From Thauera carbonicopians (GTDB lineage: Bacteria; Pseudomonadota; Gammaproteobacteria; Burkholderiales; Rhodocyclaceae): 64,000 nucleotides of DNA. The position numbers were made by a program, and so were the translations under genes. The number at the start of each line of letters is the position of its first letter. Position 1 is the stretch's first letter. Positions 8,342 through 17,450 of the stretch are shown one piece after another. The notes beneath the pieces were generated by a model, which saw only the letters and a list, made by a program, of their open reading frames with translations, searched no databases and was not told the DNA's origin. The stretch spans positions 41,333 through 105,332 of the forward strand of contig NZ_JANUXN010000015.1 in NCBI RefSeq assembly GCF_025699485.1, in the 5' to 3' direction.

Positions 8342-9517
8342 ATGCCCTTACCCCCTCTGGTGGCTCCTGCTACGGAACTGAGCCGTGAAGAAATCAACCG
8401 CTACAGCCGTCACCTGCTGATTCCCGATGTCGGCATGCTTGGCCAGCGCCGGCTGAAGAATGCGCGAGTGCTGGTCATCGGCGCAGGTGGATTGGGCTCC
8501 CCCACCCTGCTCTACCTTGCCGCGGCCGGTGTCGGCACCATCGGCATCATCGACTTCGACCGTGTGGATGATTCCAACCTCCAGCGCCAGGTCATCCACG
8601 GCGTGGATACCGTCGGCAAGCTGAAGGTCGAAAGCGCCAGCCAGGCCATTGCGCGGCTGAATCCCCATGTACGGGTGGAGACCTTCACGGATCGCCTGGA
8701 GCGGGACATGGCGGTGGACCTGTTCTCACGCTTCGACCTGATCCTGGACGGCACCGACAACTTCGCCACGCGCTATCTGGTCAACGATGCCTGCGTGCTG
8801 GCAGACAAGCCCTACGTGTGGGGTTCGATCTTCCGCTTCGAAGGCCAGGTTTCCGTGTTCTGGGAGAACGCGCCCGACGGCCGCGGCCTGAACTACCGCG
8901 ACCTGTACCCGGAACCCCCGCCGCCGGAGATGGCGCCGTCATGCGCCGAAGGCGGCGTGCTCGGCATCCTGTGCGCGTCCATCGGCTCGATCATGGCGAC
9001 CGAGGCCGTCAAGCTCATCACCGGGATCGGCGAACCCTTGCTCGGGCGCCTGGTGGCCTACGACGCACTGGAAATGCGTTATCGCGAGCTGCCGTTACGC
9101 CGCCTGCCCGGCAGGGAGCCGATCGCCGCGCTGGCCGAGGACTACCAGGCGTTCTGCAATCTGGGGGCGCCCGCCGGCAACGCCGATGCGTCTCTGCCGA
9201 GCATCACGGCAGCCGAGCTGAAGACCTTGATGGACCAGCAGAAGATGCCGATCCTGATCGACGTCAGGGAGCCCGCCGAATGGGACATCGTCCGCATTCC
9301 CGGCGCCACCTTGATTCCCAAGTCTCCCACCGTGGCGCAAACATTGCTGCGGGAATACGGACACGACGCCGATCTGGTGATCAGTTGCAAGAGCGGCAAG
9401 CGCTCTGCCGATGTGGTGTTTGAGCTCCAGCAGCTTGGCATGCGCAATGTCCGTACGCTGGAAGAAGGGGTACTGGCATGGGTCAGGGATATCGACCCTT
9501 CGCTGCCCAGCTATTGA
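8342..9517 (+). CDS. MoeZ/MoeB-like sulfur-carrier adenylyltransferase with rhodanese domain
   Basis: 391 aa. It activates the C-terminal glycine of a ThiS-like carrier as an acyl-adenylate and loads sulfur on it. The N-terminal ThiF/MoeB domain shows VLVIGAGGLGSPTLLYLAAAG near residues 41-61, DGTDNFATRYLVND and PSCAEGGVLGILCASIGS. The C-terminal rhodanese domain (~285-391) ends in ISCKSGKRSADV, whose cysteine would carry the persulfide. The ATG at 8342 has GGAG 11 bases upstream; the frame also runs 40 codons farther upstream, but that would place the Fur box inside the gene. First gene of the operon with JAMM and ThiS-like genes, the same trio found in the PDTC and thioquinolobactin siderophore clusters. 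Confidence 0.88.
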   Translation: MPLPPLVAPATELSREEINRYSRHLLIPDVGMLGQRRLKNARVLVIGAGGLGSPTLLYLAAAGVGTIGIIDFDRVDDSNLQRQVIHGVDTVGKLKVESASQAIARLNPHVRVETFTDRLERDMAVDLFSRFDLILDGTDNFATRYLVNDACVLADKPYVWGSIFRFEGQVSVFWENAPDGRGLNYRDLYPEPPPPEMAPSCAEGGVLGILCASIGSIMATEAVKLITGIGEPLLGRLVAYDALEMRYRELPLRRLPGREPIAALAEDYQAFCNLGAPAGNADASLPSITAAELKTLMDQQKMPILIDVREPAEWDIVRIPGATLIPKSPTVAQTLLREYGHDADLVISCKSGKRSADVVFELQQLGMRNVRTLEEGVLAWVRDIDPSLPSY

Positions 9518-9538
9518 TGTCCGGAGCCCCTGAGAACC

Positions 9539-9949
9539 ATGGCGCTGCACATCAGGCATCAGGTGCTGGAGCAGATTCTCGCCCAGGCGCGCAGAGATCA
9601 TCCACTGGAGACCTGCGGCATCGTGTCTTCGGCCCCAGGCAGCACGGTGGCGTCCAGGCTCGTGCCAATGCGCAACCAGGCCGCTTCCGAGACGTTCTTC
9701 CAGTTCGATTCCCGGGAGCAATTCCGGGTGTTTCGGGAGCTGGCTGAGCGTGACGAGGCGTGCCGGGTGATCTATCACTCGCATACCGCCAGCGAAGCCT
9801 ATCCCAGCCGCGAAGACATCGAGTACGCCCACAGCCCCGAAGCGCATTACCTGATCGTTTCGACCTGGGATGCAGCCCGAGTGCCCGTCCGAAGTTTCCG
9901 GCTATGCAACGGAAGCATGACTGAAGAAAGCATCTCCATTCTGGAGTAG
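9539..9949 (+). CDS. JAMM/MPN+ metalloprotease (Mov34 family)
   Basis: 136 aa zinc protease. The JAMM signature is intact: glutamate in HPLETCGI (~residue 24), then HSH (~80-82), seven residues, S, two residues, D (YHSHTASEAYPSREDIEY). In siderophore systems such as thioquinolobactin this family trims a C-terminal extension from the ThiS-like carrier to expose Gly-Gly, and relatives release carrier-bound products. Here the neighbouring carrier already ends in Gly-Gly, so the role may be release or recycling instead. It lies 21 bp after the moeZ-like gene and 54 bp before the carrier gene. Confidence 0.88.
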   Translation: MALHIRHQVLEQILAQARRDHPLETCGIVSSAPGSTVASRLVPMRNQAASETFFQFDSREQFRVFRELAERDEACRVIYHSHTASEAYPSREDIEYAHSPEAHYLIVSTWDAARVPVRSFRLCNGSMTEESISILE

Positions 9950-10003
9950 CCATTCCCGTTTTTCAAAAACATCGAGCCCAGTGATGGGCAGAAGGAGTCC
10001 TGC

Positions 10004-10276
10004 ATGTCGATTTTGGTAGTTGTTCCTACTCTGTTGCGCCCCCTGACCAATGGCGAAAAGAGGGTTTCCGCTCAAGGCAGTTCAGTGGCGGAAGTCATCG
10101 ATCACCTGGAGGGCCAGTTCCCCGGGATCAAGGCCAAGCTCGTCCATGGCGACCGGGTGCATCGCTTCGTGAATGTCTACATCAATGAAGATGACATTCG
10201 CTTTGCCGATGGCCTCGATACACCGGTCAAGGCCGGCGACACCCTGACCGTGCTGCCTGCGGTCGCCGGCGGCTGA
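10004..10276 (+). CDS. ThiS/MoaD-like sulfur carrier protein
   Basis: 90 aa beta-grasp protein ending exactly in AVAGG, the diglycine that becomes a thiocarboxylate. The body fits the ThiS/MoaD family: VAEVIDHLEGQFPGIKAKL, FVNVYINEDDIRF, TPVKAGDTLTVLPAVAGG. AAGGAG lies nine bases before the ATG. It would receive sulfur from the MoeZ-like protein and donate it to an activated acid produced by the ligase encoded downstream. Unlike QbsE of the thioquinolobactin system as I recall it, there is no residue after Gly-Gly. Confidence 0.9.
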   Translation: MSILVVVPTLLRPLTNGEKRVSAQGSSVAEVIDHLEGQFPGIKAKLVHGDRVHRFVNVYINEDDIRFADGLDTPVKAGDTLTVLPAVAGG

Positions 10277-10314
10277 TTCATTCCCATCCGTTCGAGAAAA
10301 AACGCCTCTTGCCA

Positions 10315-12204
10315 ATGCGCACAGAGGCGCCACACGACGCTTTGCTTGCTGCTTCCGATATGCCGCCCCTGTTGACTCAATTCTCCCTGACGCATGCGCT
10401 GGCGTCGCCACTGCCGAAGTGGAAGGCCATGCAGACATCCCTGGCCGGACAGGCTCGCGCTCTGGGTATCCAGCAGTCTGCCGCCGGCCCAGCCGCAAAC
10501 CCCGACGATGCTGCATTCGTGCTGGCACACCCGGCGCTTTCCTCCATCCAGGCCCGCTACACCTCACCGGCCGAATGGCTGCCGGTGGCGAGCCTCTCCG
10601 AACTGCTCGTACAAGCCGCCTGCGGCATCATGTCGGTGCACGGCCGGGCCAGCGGCAAGGCACAGCCTCTGGGGGTGAATTACCTGGCCGCGCTGACCAG
10701 TGCCATGGCCTTGCAAGCCACGCTGGCCGCTGCCGTCGGCCAATTGCGCGGCGGCACGTTCCGTGAGGTCCGGGTATCACCGCTGGGCTGCGGATTGCTC
10801 AGCATCGGCCAATACCTGGCGGGCGCCACTGCGCCCGAAGACCGCGAGCAGCTCCTGCCGGGCGGTACTGACGCCCGTCTGCGTCCGCCTTTCCGCTCTG
10901 CCGACGGGATCTCTTTCGAGCTCGAAACGCTGGACAGCGGACCGTGGCGATGCTTCTGGGAAAGCATCGGCATCGGCCGGGATCTGGCCGGCGCGGCCTG
11001 GCGAGCCTTTCTTCTTCGCTATGCGCGGGCGGTGTCGCCGCTGCCCGCCGAATGCCACGAGGCCCTGGCAGACCTCCCCTACGAACGCATCCGGCACCTG
11101 GCCGAGCAGGCAGGTGTGGCCACCGTGCCGGTACGCACGGCGGCACAGCGCCGCCAGGACGCGGATTACGGGCAGATGGAGGATTCACCATGGGATTTCT
11201 CCCTTCCTTCCGCAATTCCCGAACAGCAGGAGGCTGCTCGCGAGCGCAAGGCTGCAGCAGGGAGCTTGCCACTGGCAGGCGTGAAGGTCGTCGAGTCGTG
11301 CCGGCGCATCCAGGGGCCGCTGGCGGGGCATCTGCTGGCACTGCTGGGCGCCGAAGTCATCCGCCTCGAACCGCCAGGCGGCGACCCGTTGCGTGCCATG
11401 CCGCCATGCGCCGACGGCTGCTCGGTCCGCTTCGACGCCTTGAACCATCTCAAGCATGTCCAGGAAGTGGACATCAAGTCTGCTGCAGGGCGGCGGCTGA
11501 TTCATGAGCTGGTTGGCGAATCCGATGTGTTCCTGCACAACTGGGCGCCCGGAAAGGCACAGGAGTTGATGCTGGACGCAGCGCATCTGCACCGTGTCCA
11601 GCCGCGGCTGGTGTACGCCTACGCCGGTGGCTGGGGCAATGCCCCGGTCGCCGCGCCCGGCACCGATTTCACCGTGCAGGCATGGTCGGGCGTGGCCGAT
11701 GCCATCGCCACCGCTTCAGGCACGCATGGCGGCTCCCTGTTCACGGTGCTGGACGTGCTGGGCGGCGTGCTCGCAAGCCTGGGCGTGACTGCCGCCTTGT
11801 TGAAACGCAGCGTCGAAGCTACTGGTGTCCAGGTCGAAAGCTCGCTTCTGGGCGCGGGCGACTTGCTGCTGCGAAGCAGCGAGGACAGGGCTGCCGGACT
11901 CCTGCGCGGAGTGCATCCCACCCGCTCGGGCCTGATCGCCATCGATTGCCGGGAGCCCGCTCAATTGCAGTCATTGAGCGCGCTGCTCGATCTGCCGGCC
12001 TCTTCCACCCCCAGCCCGGCATTGCTGACCGAACGCCTGCGCAGGCTCCCTGCAAGCGAATGGGAGCCACTGATGATTTCACGCGGTATCGGCGCATGCA
12101 CGGTCGCCGAAGACCTCGGCCTTGTCGCTGCAGATTCCCGCTTCGCCGAATGCCTGGACCACCGGGCTTATTCCTTCGTCAAATCCCCCTGGAGCTTCCC
12201 ATGA
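10315..12204 (+). CDS. CoA-transferase family III (CaiB/BaiF)-like protein, double length
   Basis: 629 aa. The C-terminal half (~320-600) is a recognisable family III CoA-transferase fold: PLAGVKVVESCRRIQGPLAGHLLALLGAEVIRLEPPGGDPLR, then DVFLHNWAPG and the LFTVLDVLGGVLASLG helix. The N-terminal half (~1-270) repeats pieces of the same fold (LGVNYLAALTSAMALQATLAA) with less conservation, so this is a fused pair of CaiB-like halves. Members shuttle CoA between acids; some clustered versions act on biosynthetic intermediates. The ATG at 10315 is preceded by TTG at 10309 in the same frame, and no good ribosome site is visible for either. It ends in an ATGA overlap with the AMP ligase, so the two are coupled. 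A similar gene sits at this place in PDTC-type clusters, as I recall. Confidence 0.75.
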   Translation: MRTEAPHDALLAASDMPPLLTQFSLTHALASPLPKWKAMQTSLAGQARALGIQQSAAGPAANPDDAAFVLAHPALSSIQARYTSPAEWLPVASLSELLVQAACGIMSVHGRASGKAQPLGVNYLAALTSAMALQATLAAAVGQLRGGTFREVRVSPLGCGLLSIGQYLAGATAPEDREQLLPGGTDARLRPPFRSADGISFELETLDSGPWRCFWESIGIGRDLAGAAWRAFLLRYARAVSPLPAECHEALADLPYERIRHLAEQAGVATVPVRTAAQRRQDADYGQMEDSPWDFSLPSAIPEQQEAARERKAAAGSLPLAGVKVVESCRRIQGPLAGHLLALLGAEVIRLEPPGGDPLRAMPPCADGCSVRFDALNHLKHVQEVDIKSAAGRRLIHELVGESDVFLHNWAPGKAQELMLDAAHLHRVQPRLVYAYAGGWGNAPVAAPGTDFTVQAWSGVADAIATASGTHGGSLFTVLDVLGGVLASLGVTAALLKRSVEATGVQVESSLLGAGDLLLRSSEDRAAGLLRGVHPTRSGLIAIDCREPAQLQSLSALLDLPASSTPSPALLTERLRRLPASEWEPLMISRGIGACTVAEDLGLVAADSRFAECLDHRAYSFVKSPWSFP

Positions 12205-13850
12205 ACAACGCTGGCATCATCGATCTGGTTCCCGCCGAGGAACGCAAACGCTGGGCACAGGACGGCACCTATCCGAACCAGCCTGTTTTCACGCTATTCC
12301 TCGCCAAGGCGAAGGAACACCCGGACAAGGAAGCCGTGCTGTCGCCGCAGGGCAGCGTGAGCTACGGCCAGTTGCTCGACGCTTCGCTGCGGCTGGCGCG
12401 CAGCCTGCGCGACGCCGGCATCGTTGCGGGCGACGTCGTGGCTTACCAGTTGACCAACCACTGGCTGTGCTGCGCCATCGACCTCGCGGTGGCGGCACTC
12501 GGTGCCATCGTCGCCCCCTTCCCGCCTGGCCGGGGCAAGCTCGACATCCAGTCCCTGGTGCGTCGCTGCGACGCGCGGGCGGTGATCGTGCCGGAAGAGT
12601 ACGCCGGCATCGACCTGTGCGAAATCATCGAGTCGCTTCGCCCCACGCTGTTGTCGATGCGCCTGCTGATCGTCCAGGGAAAACCGCGCGCAGGCTGGTC
12701 GACACTGGATGCATTGATGGATGTCGAATCCCTGGACACCGAGATCCTGCCCGAGGTGTGCCCGAACTCTCCGGTGCGCCTGCTGGTTTCGTCCGGTACG
12801 GAATCGGAACCCAAGCTGGTGGCCTACTCGCACAACGCGCTGGTGGGCGGGCGTGGGCGCTTCCTGCAGCGAATCGCTCCGGCTGGCGAGGAGTTCCGCG
12901 GCATGTACCTCGTTCCGCTGGGCTCTTCGTTCGGCTCGACCGCCACCTTCGGCGTCCTGTGCTGGCTGGGCGGATCACTGGTGGTACTGCCCAAGTTCGA
13001 CGTCGCCGAAGCAATCGATGCGATCCAGACATTCCGGCCCAGTTTCATCCTCGGGGTACCGACGATGCTGCAGCGCATTGCCGCCGATCCCGCACTGGCG
13101 AAGATCGACAAATCCAGCCTGCACGGCCTGATCGTCGGCGGCTCGGTCATCGACGAAGCCACGGTACGCAAATGCTGCGATGCCTTCGGCTGCGGCTTCA
13201 TCAGCCTCTATGGCTCCGCCGATGGAGTGAACTGCCACAACACCCTGGACGACCCCATCGATGTGGTGCTGAGCAGCGTCGGCAAACCCAACCCTTCCGT
13301 ATGCGAAATCCGCCTGGTCGACGATGAAGGCAAGGAAGTACCCCAGGGCGAAATCGGCGAGATCACCGCGCGCGGGCCGCTGAGCCCGATGCAATACGTC
13401 AATGCTCCCGAACTGGATGCCCTGTACCGCGATCCGCAAGGCTGGGTCAAGACAGGAGACCTCGGCTTCATCGATGCCGAGGGCCGTCTGGTGCTGGCCG
13501 GCCGCAAGAAGGACATCATCATCCGCGGTGGCGCCAACATCAGTCCGGTGCAGATCGAAGGGCTGGTGATGTCGCACCCGGATGTCGTGACCGTGGCGTG
13601 CGTACCCGTCCCCGATGCGGACCTGGGGCAAAGGGTATGCCTGTGCGTCACCCTACGTGCTGGCGCAGCGAAATTCTCGCTGAAGGAGATCACCGACTTC
13701 CTGCGTGCCAGGGGCCTGGAGGTCAACAAGCTGCCGGAATACCTGCGCTTCTACCGCAGCCTGCCACTGACGCCTGCAGGCAAGATCGACAAGAAGGCAT
13801 TGGCCAGCGAGGTCGAAGCGCTCGGCATGGATACGGCCGCAGCGGCCTGA
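12201..13850 (+). CDS. AMP-dependent acid ligase (ANL superfamily)
   Basis: 549 aa. Activates a carboxylic acid as acyl-adenylate, presumably so that the ThiS thiocarboxylate (or CoA) can attack it. Core motifs are present: phosphate loop SSGTESEPKLVAYSH near residue 195, GSADG (A5) near 338, YRDPQGWVKTGDLGFID (A7), GRKKDIIIRGGANISP (A8) and the catalytic lysine in TPAGKIDKKAL (A10) near the C-terminus. No carrier or condensation domain is attached, so it is stand-alone, like PdtJ or aryl-acid ligases of siderophore clusters. The start overlaps the preceding TGA. Substrate not deducible by eye. Confidence 0.88.
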   Translation: MNNAGIIDLVPAEERKRWAQDGTYPNQPVFTLFLAKAKEHPDKEAVLSPQGSVSYGQLLDASLRLARSLRDAGIVAGDVVAYQLTNHWLCCAIDLAVAALGAIVAPFPPGRGKLDIQSLVRRCDARAVIVPEEYAGIDLCEIIESLRPTLLSMRLLIVQGKPRAGWSTLDALMDVESLDTEILPEVCPNSPVRLLVSSGTESEPKLVAYSHNALVGGRGRFLQRIAPAGEEFRGMYLVPLGSSFGSTATFGVLCWLGGSLVVLPKFDVAEAIDAIQTFRPSFILGVPTMLQRIAADPALAKIDKSSLHGLIVGGSVIDEATVRKCCDAFGCGFISLYGSADGVNCHNTLDDPIDVVLSSVGKPNPSVCEIRLVDDEGKEVPQGEIGEITARGPLSPMQYVNAPELDALYRDPQGWVKTGDLGFIDAEGRLVLAGRKKDIIIRGGANISPVQIEGLVMSHPDVVTVACVPVPDADLGQRVCLCVTLRAGAAKFSLKEITDFLRARGLEVNKLPEYLRFYRSLPLTPAGKIDKKALASEVEALGMDTAAAA

Positions 13851-13864
13851 GCAGACGGTTGAAA

Positions 13865-15088
13865 ATGATGATCGGAAAACAACATCCCGCATTTGCGGCA
13901 AACGAGTTGGCACAACGCGTCCGGCGATTCGTCGATGACCACATCCTCCCCATCGAGCCATTGCTCGCCGGGGAGGATGACAGCACCCGGGAATTGGCCG
14001 GAAGTCTGTCGGAGCGGGCCAGGGAAGCATCGGTATTCGGCAATTTCTATCCGCCCGAGCATTCGGGCCATCTGGCGAATCTGACGGACTACATCGCAGT
14101 GGCGGAGCAGGAAGGCCGTTCGGAATACGCGCCGGGCATCCTGGGCGCCGATGCAACGCTGGATGCCTACATGCTCAAGCGCCATGCCAGCCCCGTCATT
14201 CGCGAACACTTCTTTCTGCCGCTCGTGCAGGGGCATGCGGTCTCGAGCTATGGCATGTCGGAACCCGACAGCATCGGCTCGATTCCGGCGACCATGACCT
14301 GCCGGGCCGAGCTGCGTGACGGCATCTGGCACATCACGGGCCGCAAATGGTTCATCTGCCGTTCCCAGGTCGCAGATTTCGTCACGGTCGTCACACGCAC
14401 CACCGACGGCCCGGTAGCGCAATCCCTGTCCATGATCGTGGTGCCGACCGACTCGCCCGGCTTCGAGGTGGTGCGTCCCCTGCCACTGCTGGGACGCGAC
14501 CAGGGCCAGGCCGAACTGGCGTTCAACGACGTGCAGGTGCCGTACGACCATGTTCTCGGCCAGCCCGGCCAGGGCATTGCCCTGATGCAGGAGCGCCTGG
14601 GCCTGGGCAGGCTGCTGCGGTCCGCGCACTGGCTGGGACAGGCGCAACGCTGCTTCGAATTGATGTGCGAACGGGTACATTCACCCAAGGGCCATCTGGC
14701 CAGGCTGGCCGACAAGCAATTGGTGCGTGCGCGAATCTATCGGGTGTATCGCGGCATCGCCACCGCCAGGGCACTGGTGCTGGACGCCGCACGCAAGTTC
14801 GATGCAGGCATCGCCAACAGCATCGAAGTCAATCTGGCAAAGCTGGCCGCCTCGGATGCCGTGAGCGAAGCGGCCGACAACGCGATCCAGATCATGGGAG
14901 CGGAAGGACTCAGCGACTGGACGCCGCTGGCGAACATCTACCGCAATGCCCGAACCACCCATATCCTGGACGGTACCGACGACGCGTTGATCAGTACGAT
15001 CGGACGGCAACTGCTGAACGCCACCGCGCCCGGTGCCAGCTTCGACCCGACATGCCCCTCGCTGCGATTGCCCAGGGCTGCCGAATGA
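13865..15088 (+). CDS. Acyl-CoA dehydrogenase-like flavoprotein
   Basis: 407 aa FAD enzyme of the acyl-CoA dehydrogenase family. Visible family blocks: SYGMSEPDSIGSIPATMTC (FAD/substrate loop, ~residues 125-143), ITGRKWFICRSQVADFVTVVTRT, DHVLGQPGQGIALMQERLGLGRLLRSAHWLG and, near the C-terminus, NAIQIMGAEGLSDWTPLANIYRNARTTHILDGTDD. Such enzymes desaturate thioester-bound intermediates, and PigA/PltE relatives make pyrroles from prolyl thioesters. Here it could aromatise or desaturate a ring precursor. The ATG at 13865 (a second ATG follows directly) lies 14 bases after the ligase stop; it overlaps the MFS gene by ATGA. Confidence 0.87.
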   Translation: MMIGKQHPAFAANELAQRVRRFVDDHILPIEPLLAGEDDSTRELAGSLSERAREASVFGNFYPPEHSGHLANLTDYIAVAEQEGRSEYAPGILGADATLDAYMLKRHASPVIREHFFLPLVQGHAVSSYGMSEPDSIGSIPATMTCRAELRDGIWHITGRKWFICRSQVADFVTVVTRTTDGPVAQSLSMIVVPTDSPGFEVVRPLPLLGRDQGQAELAFNDVQVPYDHVLGQPGQGIALMQERLGLGRLLRSAHWLGQAQRCFELMCERVHSPKGHLARLADKQLVRARIYRVYRGIATARALVLDAARKFDAGIANSIEVNLAKLAASDAVSEAADNAIQIMGAEGLSDWTPLANIYRNARTTHILDGTDDALISTIGRQLLNATAPGASFDPTCPSLRLPRAAE

Positions 15089-16278
15089 CCGGGGCGAGCG
15101 CGCATCCATCTTCATTGGCGGGGTTCACCAGCCTGATGGTGATGGCAATGGGCATGCCGATGATGGTTTTCTACGCCATAGGCATTCTCGGGCCGGAACT
15201 GGTCGCCGACCTTGCGATCTCGCGCACGCAACTGGGCTGGCTCACCGCCAGCACTTTCGGGCTCGCGGCGATCCTGTCCCCCTGGGCCGGCGCATTGGTA
15301 CAACGGATCGGTAGCTGCACGGGATTGACGGCACTGTTCCTGCTGGTGGGCCTGTCGTTTTCATTGATGACGGTTCTCCCCGGATTCGGCGGCCTGGTCA
15401 CGGCATTGCTGTTCTGCGGAGTCGCCCAATCCCTGGCAAACCCTGCCACGAACCAAGCCATCGCGCAGACCGTGCCTGCAGCCCGGAAAGCCGGCGTCGT
15501 CGGCCTCAAGCAATCCGGCGTGCAGGCATCGGCCTTGCTGGCCGGTGTGGCGCTGCCGCCGCTGGCCGTGCTTTGGGGCTGGCGCGGCGCCCTCGCCGTG
15601 TGGGTTCCCCTGGCACTGCTGATGGCCGTATCGGCAGCACGCCTGGTGCCGGCATCGCCAGCGGCAGATCGCCCTCCTGCCCTGTCCGTGCAGTTGCCCA
15701 ACAGCTGGCTGGCGACGCTGATGGCCATTCAGCTCTGCGCCGGACTGGCCTTGTCCTCATTCATGACTTTTCTCGGCGTGTATGCCGATCAGTTGGGAAT
15801 ATCGGCCCGGGCCATCGGCGCGCTGGTGGCGTGCTTCGGCATCATGGGCATCCTGTCCCGGGTCTTGCTGACACCGCTCGGCGCCAGGCTGCGGGACGAA
15901 AGCGCGCTGCTGGGCGCGCTGTTCGTTCTCGCCAGTGCTGCGTTGGCAGCGATGCGGCAAGCCAGTGCCGAACAGCATTGGCTGGTGTGGGCCAGCGTGA
16001 TCGGCATGGGGCTGACCGTGGTCGCCACCAACGCGATCGCCATGAGCATGTTGCTGCGTGATCAGCGATTCGGTGCCGCCGCCGCTTCCGCCGCCATGCT
16101 GTCGGCAGGTTTCTTCGGCGGCTTCGCACTCGGCCCACCGGCATTCGGCTGGCTGCTGGCACGCGAAGGCTTTGCCGTCGCCTGGCTGGGCCTCATCGCC
16201 ATTCTGCTGACAGGAGGCCTTTTGTGCCTGCTGTTATGGCATCTGCGCAAGGAAGTTCCGGGACACATCCATGAATGA
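15085..16278 (+). CDS. MFS transporter, probable metallophore exporter
   Basis: 397 aa with about 12 hydrophobic segments and the MFS loop PWAGALVQRIGSCTG after helix 2. The position inside the biosynthetic operon suggests export of the finished product, but importers of this family exist too. The start overlaps the preceding stop. About 5 kb downstream (20968-21093) lies a decayed copy of its N-terminal part, roughly 57% identical over 40 residues, so a paralogue once stood at the island edge. Confidence 0.82.
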   Translation: MTGASAHPSSLAGFTSLMVMAMGMPMMVFYAIGILGPELVADLAISRTQLGWLTASTFGLAAILSPWAGALVQRIGSCTGLTALFLLVGLSFSLMTVLPGFGGLVTALLFCGVAQSLANPATNQAIAQTVPAARKAGVVGLKQSGVQASALLAGVALPPLAVLWGWRGALAVWVPLALLMAVSAARLVPASPAADRPPALSVQLPNSWLATLMAIQLCAGLALSSFMTFLGVYADQLGISARAIGALVACFGIMGILSRVLLTPLGARLRDESALLGALFVLASAALAAMRQASAEQHWLVWASVIGMGLTVVATNAIAMSMLLRDQRFGAAAASAAMLSAGFFGGFALGPPAFGWLLAREGFAVAWLGLIAILLTGGLLCLLLWHLRKEVPGHIHE

Positions 16279-17314
16279 CAAAAACGCCAATCATCAAGAC
16301 GCCATTCACGCTCTTTTCGAACGCATGGATGGTATCGCTGAGCAATGCGGCGACCGCTTTCCCTTGTTCCGGGCAGACAAAAGCACGCAATGGACACTAT
16401 CCAGGCGAGGCTCATGGCTCGGCGGCTTCTGGGCGGGCCTGTGGTGGCTTCGCGCAGCCTATTACGGCAAGCAAAATGATCTCGACATCGCCAGAACCTG
16501 GTCCGCGCGACTGGAGTCATCCTTGTCCGAAGCATCGGTAAACCGCAGCTTCGTCTTCTGGTACGGCGCTGCCAGCAACCGCGCATGCAACACCGGGAAT
16601 GCCATTCGGCAACTTGCAAGCCGGGCCGCACAAGCGATCGCAGTGGATTTCGATCCGTCGATGGAAGCCTGGCCCGTAGGGCCGGGCATGGGAGCCGGCG
16701 ACGCAGGAGTCCATCGAATCAACGTCGATGCGTTGGCTCCGACACTGGCCTTGCTGCACGGCTATGGCGATGCCGACGGAGCCACGAAAGCAAACAGACA
16801 CCTGCAGACCTGCCTGCGTCACCTGGCGACGGACCATGGCGCCTGGCGAACCAACGCGGTTCGGAATGCAGACGGCACGATTTCCAGGGATGAGGCAGGA
16901 ATCTGGCCGCGCGGCCAGGCCTGGGGAATGCTGGGTATGGCCGAGGCCGTCCGCCTGTATGGCCCCTCCTACCGAAATGCAGCATTGCAGGCGTGCAACT
17001 ATTGGATGCAGCGCTGGGGACGCGATCAGCACACGGAAAATACACCACCGAAGATACTGGACGACCCGTCTGCGCATGCCATTGCCGCCGTCGCGATGCT
17101 CAGACTGTACCCCCTGGTACCTGATCAGCACTGGCTGCTCCGCCAATCGCATGCACAGATTGCTTCGATACTTTTCTCCAGCAAGATCGCCGAAACCGGC
17201 CAATTCGTCGGCCATCTCTACCACACCGGCACCGATGGCGAGCAACTGGTCGAATCCGCATGCGCCACGTTCTTCCTGCTGGAAGCCCTGCTCAGCATGC
17301 ACGGGAATACTTAA
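16271..17314 (+). CDS. GH88/GH105-like glycoside hydrolase family protein
   Basis: 347 aa, mostly helical, with the family block IWPRGQAWGMLGMAEAVRLYG near residues 213-233 and GGFWAGLWWLRAAYYGKQ near 53-70, typical of the (alpha/alpha)6 barrels of unsaturated uronyl hydrolases. No signal peptide, so cytoplasmic. It overlaps the MFS gene by 8 bases and is the last gene of the thiocarboxylate operon, which is an unexpected setting for a polysaccharide enzyme. It may act on a glycosylated or cyclic intermediate, or have lost glycosidase activity. I could not confirm the catalytic aspartates by eye. Confidence 0.65.
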   Translation: MNDKNANHQDAIHALFERMDGIAEQCGDRFPLFRADKSTQWTLSRRGSWLGGFWAGLWWLRAAYYGKQNDLDIARTWSARLESSLSEASVNRSFVFWYGAASNRACNTGNAIRQLASRAAQAIAVDFDPSMEAWPVGPGMGAGDAGVHRINVDALAPTLALLHGYGDADGATKANRHLQTCLRHLATDHGAWRTNAVRNADGTISRDEAGIWPRGQAWGMLGMAEAVRLYGPSYRNAALQACNYWMQRWGRDQHTENTPPKILDDPSAHAIAAVAMLRLYPLVPDQHWLLRQSHAQIASILFSSKIAETGQFVGHLYHTGTDGEQLVESACATFFLLEALLSMHGNT

Positions 17315-17450
17315 CCCGGATCTTTCATGGCCGGAGAAATCTTGAGCACCTTTCCGGCTATATCCGAACGTGGTTCAGCCTGCGCACCACTCCCATCCGG
17401 CTGGCATACGGCTGCCATGTGAGATACGGCAAGGCCGATGAGACGGCTTT

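Noticed and set aside
17320..17365. Hairpin GGCCGGA ... TCCGGC between the convergent GH88-like and araC genes
   Set aside because: Only 6 bp with a loop of about 20 bases and no T-run; not convincing as a terminator.
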